Assembly: GCF_020819595.1 (NCBI RefSeq) | Contig: NZ_JAJHNP010000013.1 | Span: 62,001 to 126,000 of the forward strand | Source of the DNA: Streptomyces barringtoniae | GTDB lineage: Bacteria > Actinomycetota > Actinomycetes > Streptomycetales > Streptomycetaceae | DNA: 64,000 nucleotides | Direction of reading: 5' to 3' | Shown: positions 59,101 to 64,000 of the stretch, piece after piece | Position numbering within the stretch: the stretch's first letter is position 1 | Layout: every line of letters starts with the position of its first letter | Translations under genes and position numbers: made by a program | Notes under the pieces: model-generated | Databases searched by the model: none | Seen by the model: the letters and a program-made list of their open reading frames with translations, nothing else | Told to the model about the DNA's origin: nothing

Positions 59101-60470
59101 CCTGGGTCCAGCCGGAGGACCTGCTCGGCCACGAGCTCCGCCAGGCCCGCCTGGACGGGCGGGAACCGTCGGCGATCGAGGCGCGCTGGCGGGCCGCGGG
59201 CGGCCCGGACGCACCGGACCGAGCGGGTGCGTCCGCCCACGGCGTCTCTCGGTATCTGCGCCTCCTGGCAGAAGACCTCCTGGACGAGCTGGCCGACCTC
59301 CCCAGCGGCTTGTCCCACGACGAGCCGACCGACCTGGCCCGTATCAAGTCCCTGTGCCCGAGCTGGCCGGACCCCCCGGCGCGGGCAGGCGAAACCCACA
59401 CCCGGCCGGCACCGACCCAGGAGGCACTCGAAGCCGCCTGGCTCGGCAGAGCCATCGGCTGTCTCCTCGGCAAACCCGTCGAGAAGCTCCCCCTCGACGG
59501 CATCCGCGCCCTCGCCCGGGCAGCCGGCAACTGGCCCCTCGGCACGTACTTCACGGCACGGGGCGTCCCGGAGGACCTCCTCGCCGCGCATCCCTGGAAC
59601 CGACGCTCGGCCCCCACCTCCCTGGCCGAGAACATCGACGGCATGCCGGAGGACGACGACCTCGACTACCCCCTGCTGAACCTCCTGCTCCTGCGCCGTC
59701 ACGGAAGAACCTTCGGCACCGCGGACGTGGCCCGGCTCTGGCTGGACGAACTCCCGCCCGGCCGTACCTTCACCGCCGAACGCCTCGCCCACCGCAACCT
59801 CCTCAACGGCATCGAACCCCCGCACACCGCCCGCCACCGCAACCCCTTCCGCGAGTGGATCGGCGCCCGGATCCGCGCCGACATGCACGGCTGGACCAAC
59901 CCCGGCGACCCGGCCGCCGCCGCCGAACAGGCACACCGAGACGCGGTCCTCACCCACACCGCCAACGGCGTCTACGCGGCGATGTTCACGGCCGCCGTCA
60001 TCGCCACCGCCGCCACCGGGGGCCATGACGTCCACGCCTGCCTGCGCGCCGGCCGCCGGGTGATCCCGCCCCGCTGCCGGCTCGCGGGGGCGGTCGACCA
60101 CGCCGTCCGGCTGGCCGAGTGCCACGAGGACTTCGACGACGTCGTGGACGAGCTCCACGCCCGCTACTGCCCCGCCCACCACTGGGTGCACGCCATCCCC
60201 AACACCGCCCTGCTCACCGCGGCCCTCACACACGCGGACGGCGACTTCACCGGCTCCGTCTGCCGTGCGGTGTCGGGCGGCCTGGACACGGACTCCAACG
60301 GCGCCACGGCCGGCAGCATCGCGGGGCTGCTCGCGGGCGAGCCCGCCGCGCTCCCCGAGCGCTGGCGGGCGCCGCTGAAGAACCGGCTCGCCACCACCGT
60401 CGCCGACTTCGACGGCACCGGCTTCGACACCCTCGCCCATCTCACCCACCTGGAGGCGACCCGCCCATGA
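59088..60470 (+). CDS. ADP-ribosylglycohydrolase-family protein 4 (larger, N-terminal extension)
   Basis: A 460-residue ARH-fold protein. An N-terminal ~100-residue helical extension (LTWVQPEDLLGHELRQARLDG) precedes the catalytic core: AWLGRAIGCLLGKPVEKLP (about 117-135), EDDDLDYPLLNLLLLRRHG (about 185-203) and GGLDTDSNGATAGSIAGLLAG near the C-terminus, the GxDTDSN form of the third metal motif. All three acidic clusters are present. It starts with an ATG inside the preceding gene and its own stop overlaps the kinase ATG (ATGA). Confidence 0.9.
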   Translation: MLRLTWVQPEDLLGHELRQARLDGREPSAIEARWRAAGGPDAPDRAGASAHGVSRYLRLLAEDLLDELADLPSGLSHDEPTDLARIKSLCPSWPDPPARAGETHTRPAPTQEALEAAWLGRAIGCLLGKPVEKLPLDGIRALARAAGNWPLGTYFTARGVPEDLLAAHPWNRRSAPTSLAENIDGMPEDDDLDYPLLNLLLLRRHGRTFGTADVARLWLDELPPGRTFTAERLAHRNLLNGIEPPHTARHRNPFREWIGARIRADMHGWTNPGDPAAAAEQAHRDAVLTHTANGVYAAMFTAAVIATAATGGHDVHACLRAGRRVIPPRCRLAGAVDHAVRLAECHEDFDDVVDELHARYCPAHHWVHAIPNTALLTAALTHADGDFTGSVCRAVSGGLDTDSNGATAGSIAGLLAGEPAALPERWRAPLKNRLATTVADFDGTGFDTLAHLTHLEATRP

Positions 60471-61357
60471 CCCACATCGTCGTCCTCGGCAGCACGAACA
60501 TGGACCTCGTCACCTATGTCGCGAAGGCCCCGCAGCGCGGCGAGACGGTGACGGGGCGGGAGTTCCACACGATCCCCGGCGGCAAGGGATCCAACCAGGC
60601 GATCGCCGCGGCCCGCGCGGGCGCCACCGTCTCGATGATCGGCGCGGTCGGCAACGACGCCTTCGGCCTGCGGCTGCGCGACACCCTCGAACACTCGGGC
60701 GTGGACACCGACTTCCTGCGGACGGTGGAGGGCCCGTCCGGCACCGCGCACATCGTGGTGGACGACGAGGGCGCCAACTCCATCGTCGTCATCCCCGGCG
60801 CGAACGGCACCGTCGACCACCTCTCCCCCGGCGACGAGGGCTTGATCGCCTCCGCCGACGCCCTGCTGCTGCAGCTGGAGATCCCGCTGGCCGCGGTCGT
60901 CGCGGGCGCCCAGGCGGCGCGCCGGCACGGGATCCGTACGGTGCTCACCCCGTCGCCCGCCCGGCCGCTGACGCCCGAACTCCTCGCCGCCACCGACCTG
61001 TTGGTGCCCAACGAGTACGAGGCGGTCACCCTCACCGGCCGCACCGACCCGCGCGAGGCCGCCGCCCTGCTGGACGTGGTGCCGGAGGTCGTCGTCACCC
61101 TGGGCGCCACGGGCAGCCTCTACCTGGCCCGGGGCACCGACCCGCTGGTGATCCCGGCACCTCAGGTGACCGCGGTCGACTCCACCGGCGCCGGTGACAC
61201 CTTCGTGGGCGCGCTCGCGGTGGCCCTCGCCGAGGAGAAACCGGTGCGGGAGGCCCTGTCCTGGGCGGCGGCCGCCGCGGCGATCTCGGTCCAGCGGGCC
61301 GGGGCGTCGGTGTCGATGCCGTACCGCCCGGAGATCGACGCCCAGTTCACCGCATGA
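60467..61357 (+). CDS. PfkB-family carbohydrate kinase (ribokinase-like)
   Basis: A 296-residue PfkB/ribokinase. N-terminal signature VVLGSTNMDLVTYV, then GGKGSNQAIAAARAGA (about 41-56, substrate/phosphate turn), and the C-terminal DSTGAGDTFVGALA with catalytic base Asp244. It most resembles ribokinase (ribose to ribose-5-phosphate) but could act on another pentose or nucleoside. Since ADP-ribose hydrolysis can release ribosyl products, its position after four ADP-ribosylglycohydrolases suggests salvage, which is inference. Start overlaps the preceding stop. Confidence 0.93.
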   Translation: MTHIVVLGSTNMDLVTYVAKAPQRGETVTGREFHTIPGGKGSNQAIAAARAGATVSMIGAVGNDAFGLRLRDTLEHSGVDTDFLRTVEGPSGTAHIVVDDEGANSIVVIPGANGTVDHLSPGDEGLIASADALLLQLEIPLAAVVAGAQAARRHGIRTVLTPSPARPLTPELLAATDLLVPNEYEAVTLTGRTDPREAAALLDVVPEVVVTLGATGSLYLARGTDPLVIPAPQVTAVDSTGAGDTFVGALAVALAEEKPVREALSWAAAAAAISVQRAGASVSMPYRPEIDAQFTA

Positions 61358-61367
61358 GGTACGACGC

Positions 61368-62564
61368 ATGAGTACGACGACACCGCCCCTCGCCGGTCTG
61401 CGGGTGCTGGACCTGGCCACCCTGTTCGCGGGCCCCATGGCCGCCACGCTGCTCGGCGACTTCGGCGCCGAGGTGATCAAGGTCGAGCATCCGCGGCGGC
61501 CCGACCCCTCCCGTGGGCACGGCCCGGCCAAGCACGGTGTCGGCCTGTGGTGGAAGGTGCTCGGCCGCAACAAGCGGGCCATCACCCTGGACCTGTCCAG
61601 GCCCGGCGGCCGTGCCGCTCTGCTCCGGCTCGCCGCCACCGCCGACGTCGTGATCGAGAACTTCCGCCCGGGCACCCTGGAGAGGTGGGAGCTGGGCTGG
61701 GCGGAGCTGGCCGCCGCCAACCCCCGGCTGGTCCTCGCCCGAGTGACGGCCTTCGGCCAGTTCGGGCCGTACGCACACCGCCCCGGCTTCGGCACGCTCG
61801 CCGAGGCGATGAGCGGCTTCGCCGCGATCACCGGCGAGCCGGACGCGCCGCCCACCCTTCCGCCCTTCGGGCTCGCGGACTCGGTCGCGGGCCTGGCGAC
61901 CGCCTACGCCGTGCTCACCGCGCTGGCCGCGCGGGAGCGCACCGGCGCCGGGCAGGTCGTCGACATGGCGATCATCGAGCCGATCCTGTCGGTCCTCGGC
62001 CCCCACCTGACCTGGTACGACCAGCTCGGCCACGTCCAGGAACGCACCGGCAACCGCTCCGCGAACAACGCCCCGCGCAACACCTACCGCACCGCCGACG
62101 GGCACTGGGTCGCCGTCTCCACCTCCGCGCAGTCGGTCGCGGAGCGGGTGATACGTCTGGTGGGCCGCCCGGAGCTGGCCGAGGAGCCGTGGTTCGCCAC
62201 CGGTGCGGACCGCGCCGCCCACGCCGACGTCCTGGACCAGGCGGTCGGCTCCTGGATCGCCGCCCGCACCCGCGCCGAGGTCGTCGCGGCCTTCGAGAAG
62301 GCGGAGGCGGCGGTGGCCCCGGTCCAGGACGTCCGGGACGTCCTGGCCGACCCCCAGTACCAGGCGCTGCACACGGTCATCACGGTCGACGACCCCGAGC
62401 TGGGCCCGCTGCGCATGCAGAACGTCCTCTTCCGGCTCTCCGCGACGCCCGGCGCGATCCGCTGGGCGGGCCGCCCGCACGGCGCCGACACCGAGGCCGT
62501 GCTCACCGAGCTGGGCCTCACCCCGGCCGAGCTGCGCGCCCTGCGCGACGAGGGCGCCCTGTGA
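61368..62564 (+). CDS. class III CoA-transferase (CaiB/BaiF family)
   Basis: A 398-residue CoA-transferase of the interlocked-ring family III. The catalytic Asp171 is in FGLADSVAGLATAYAVL. Conserved blocks: LRVLDLATLFAGPMAATLLGDFGAEVIKVE (about 10-39), ENFRPGTLERW, and RTGAGQVVDMAI. It moves CoA between a donor such as succinyl-CoA or acetyl-CoA and an unidentified carboxylic acid. ATG at 61368 follows the kinase stop by ten bases; GAGG is upstream. The adjoining CitE-like lyase suggests the acid is a 2-hydroxy or citramalate-like compound. Confidence 0.92.
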   Translation: MSTTTPPLAGLRVLDLATLFAGPMAATLLGDFGAEVIKVEHPRRPDPSRGHGPAKHGVGLWWKVLGRNKRAITLDLSRPGGRAALLRLAATADVVIENFRPGTLERWELGWAELAAANPRLVLARVTAFGQFGPYAHRPGFGTLAEAMSGFAAITGEPDAPPTLPPFGLADSVAGLATAYAVLTALAARERTGAGQVVDMAIIEPILSVLGPHLTWYDQLGHVQERTGNRSANNAPRNTYRTADGHWVAVSTSAQSVAERVIRLVGRPELAEEPWFATGADRAAHADVLDQAVGSWIAARTRAEVVAAFEKAEAAVAPVQDVRDVLADPQYQALHTVITVDDPELGPLRMQNVLFRLSATPGAIRWAGRPHGADTEAVLTELGLTPAELRALRDEGAL

Positions 62565-63373
62565 CCGCGCACCCGCTCACCTGGCTGTACGTCCCCGGCG
62601 ACCGCCCGCCCGTGGTGGCCAAGGCGCTGGCGGCGGGTGCCGACGTGGTGGTGATCGACCTGGAGGACGCCGTCGCGCAGGACCGCAAGGAGTACGCCCG
62701 CGCGGCCACGGCCGAGCTGCTCAGCGATCCCCCGCCGGTCCCGGTCCACGTCCGCGTCAACGCGCTGGACAGCCCCTGGTCCGCCGGTGACCTGGCCGCT
62801 CTGGCCGCAGTCCCCGGCCTGGCGGGCCTGCGGCTGCCCAAGGTGACCGGTCCGGCCGAGATCGGCCAGGTCGGCGCGGCCACCCCCGTGCCGCTGTACG
62901 CCCTGCTGGAGACGGCCCTCGGCATCGAGCGCGCCTACGCCATCGCCACCGCACACCCCGCCCTGCGGGGCATCGCGCTCGGTGAGGCGGACCTGCGGGC
63001 CGACCTGGGGGTACGGGCCGACGCGGGCCTCGACTGGCCGCGCTCCCGGGTGATCGTCGCCGCCCGCGCGGCCGGCCTCGCGCCTCCGCCCCAGTCGGTC
63101 CACCCCGACATCCGCGATCTGGACGGCCTCGCCGCCTCCTGCGCCCACGGCCGTTCCCTCGGCTTCCTTGGCCGCGCCGCGATCCATCCCCGCCAGCTGC
63201 CGGTGATCGAACGGGCCTACCTGCCCACCCCGGCGGAGATCGAGCACGCGGAAACGATCCTCAAGGCAGCGGCCACGACCGAGGGGGCCCAGGCCCTCCC
63301 CGACGGCCGCTTCATCGACGCGGCGGTGGTGGCCATGGCCCGGCGAACCCTGTCGCTGGCGTGCAGGACCTAG
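62561..63373 (+). CDS. CitE-like CoA ester lyase (HpcH/HpaI family)
   Basis: A 270-residue aldolase of the citrate-lyase beta/malyl-CoA lyase family. VVVIDLEDAVAQDRK (about 28-42), HVRVNAL, the acidic LLETALGIE, GEADLRADLGV and the terminal GRAAIHPRQLPVIERAY show the metal- and CoA-binding positions. It should cleave a hydroxyacyl-CoA such as citramalyl- or malyl-CoA to acetyl-CoA plus an oxoacid. GTG at 62561 overlaps the CoA-transferase stop (GTGA). It ends the operon before the terminator. Confidence 0.9.
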   Translation: MTAHPLTWLYVPGDRPPVVAKALAAGADVVVIDLEDAVAQDRKEYARAATAELLSDPPPVPVHVRVNALDSPWSAGDLAALAAVPGLAGLRLPKVTGPAEIGQVGAATPVPLYALLETALGIERAYAIATAHPALRGIALGEADLRADLGVRADAGLDWPRSRVIVAARAAGLAPPPQSVHPDIRDLDGLAASCAHGRSLGFLGRAAIHPRQLPVIERAYLPTPAEIEHAETILKAAATTEGAQALPDGRFIDAAVVAMARRTLSLACRT

Positions 63374-63395
63374 CGTGCAGGAACCGGTTGCACGA

Positions 63396-63429
63396 CGAGG
63401 GCGCCCGGAAAGATCTCCGGGCGCCCTCG
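63396..63429. terminator. bidirectional terminator, lyase operon / lgt
   Basis: A perfect 14-bp stem, 63396-63409 with 63416-63429, and a 6-base loop lie between convergent stops at 63373 and 63447. No T-run on either side, but the stem is very stable. Confidence 0.88.
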
Positions 63430-63446
63430 GTGCGTGAAACCGGCCG

Positions 63447-64000
63447 TCAGCTCTTCTTGGTCGCCGACTCGGCCTCGTCCTTCGCCTCCACGGCCTCCGC
63501 GGACTCCACGGCCTCCGCGGACTCCGGATCGGCCTTGTCCTCGGCCTTGTCCTCGGCCTTGTCGGCGCCTTCCGTACCCTCGGCCGGACCGTCGGAGACA
63601 CCCGGCTCGACGACGGCTTCCCTGCCGGGCCGCATCTTCGACGACACCACGATGTACGTCACCGCCAGCAGGAAGACGACCAGCGCGGTCCAGTCGTTCA
63701 GGCGGAGGCCCAGGATGTGGTGCGCGTCGTCCACGCGCATGTACTCGATCCAGCCGCGGCCCACGCAGTACGCGGCGACGTACAGGGCGAACGCCCGGCC
63801 ATGGCCCAGCGTGAAGCGGCGGTCGGCCCAGATGACCAGGAGCGCCACGCCGACGCACCACAGGGACTCGTACAGGAAGGTCGGGTGGTAGTAGCCCGGC
63901 ACCCGGCCGCCCTCGGAGGAGGTGATGTGCAGGGCCCAGGGAACATGCGTCTCGCGGCCGTACAGCTCCTGGTTGAACCAGTTGCCCCAGCGGCCGATGG
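63447..64000 (-). CDS. lgt: prolipoprotein diacylglyceryl transferase (3' part; gene continues past the window)
   Basis: The C-terminal 184 residues of Lgt, which transfers diacylglyceryl from phosphatidylglycerol to the lipobox Cys of prolipoproteins such as the LivK protein above. At the edge the frame reads IGRWGNWFNQELYGRET, the Lgt signature region, then PGYYHPTFLYESLWCVGV (helix), GHGRAFALYVAAYCVGRGWIEYMRVD and two more helices. The last ~70 residues are an acidic Glu/Ala/Asp tail with internal DNA duplications. The start lies beyond 64000. Confidence 0.93.
   Translation of the reverse strand, partial: IGRWGNWFNQELYGRETHVPWALHITSSEGGRVPGYYHPTFLYESLWCVGVALLVIWADRRFTLGHGRAFALYVAAYCVGRGWIEYMRVDDAHHILGLRLNDWTALVVFLLAVTYIVVSSKMRPGREAVVEPGVSDGPAEGTEGADKAEDKAEDKADPESAEAVESAEAVEAKDEAESATKKS
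63488..63564. repeat. 18-bp and 12-bp tandem duplications in the lgt tail
   Basis: Two identical 18-bp units (63488-63505, 63506-63523), then a 12-bp unit TCGGCCTTGTCC at 63529-63540 and 63541-63552, with a partial third to 63564. All are multiples of three and lengthen the acidic tail in frame. Confidence 0.9.

Overview
The window is a stretch of actinobacterial chromosome, almost certainly Streptomyces. It has very high GC, strongly GC-biased third codon positions, frequent GTG/TTG starts, and typical Streptomyces families (DUF6343, SPW_0924, an ANTAR response regulator beside pyruvate kinase). The order coaE - rpsA - polA - liv operon - ANTAR regulator - pyk - gltBD - lgt is, from memory, the conserved core region known from Streptomyces coelicolor and partly from Mycobacterium (coaE, rpsA, polA, PdtaR, pyk, lgt close together). 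I see no prophage, transposase, integrase or CRISPR array.

Layout. 1-8.8 kb: an S4 RNA-binding protein with a Gly-rich tail, DoxX, a methyltransferase, an acyltransferase-like protein, DUF6343, a TPR protein, coaE, a PAC2 protein, ribosomal protein S1 with a strong terminator, and a methyltransferase whose best-placed start is a non-canonical ATC. 8.9-16 kb: HrpB helicase, DUF3068, SPW_0924, a secreted lytic transglycosylase, DUF4184 and an overlapping hypothetical gene. 16.1-16.6 kb: a ~107-bp tandem repeat. 16.7-22.5 kb: DNA polymerase I, a YdeP/FdhF-type molybdopterin oxidoreductase and a hotdog thioesterase. 22.8-28.9 kb: a branched-chain amino-acid ABC operon (livKHMGF) preceded by an AT-rich stretch with a 25-bp palindrome. 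28.9-31.4 kb: ANTAR response regulator, an odd class I tRNA with anticodon CAA, and pyruvate kinase.

31.5-47.9 kb is more accessory. It holds a PLP decarboxylase/N-hydroxylase pair (amine hydroxylation as in hydroxamate siderophore pathways), an NmrA-like protein, aminopeptidase N, chorismate mutase with an AraC regulator, divergent from a GH35 beta-galactosidase, a HEXXH/zinc-ribbon protein, a divergent MFS/MarR pair with two operator copies, TetR plus a VWA protein, a rhomboid protease and an unknown protein. 48-54 kb encodes NADPH glutamate synthase (gltD, gltB). 54.6-55.4 kb encodes a VIT/CCC1 metal transporter with a convincing iron box in its promoter.

55.6-63.4 kb is the most distinctive locus: a tightly coupled seven-gene operon of four different ADP-ribosylglycohydrolase-fold proteins (one with a decayed metal site), a PfkB/ribokinase-type sugar kinase, a class III CoA-transferase and a CitE-like CoA lyase. 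It ends in a perfect 14-bp-stem terminator shared with lgt, which runs off the right end.
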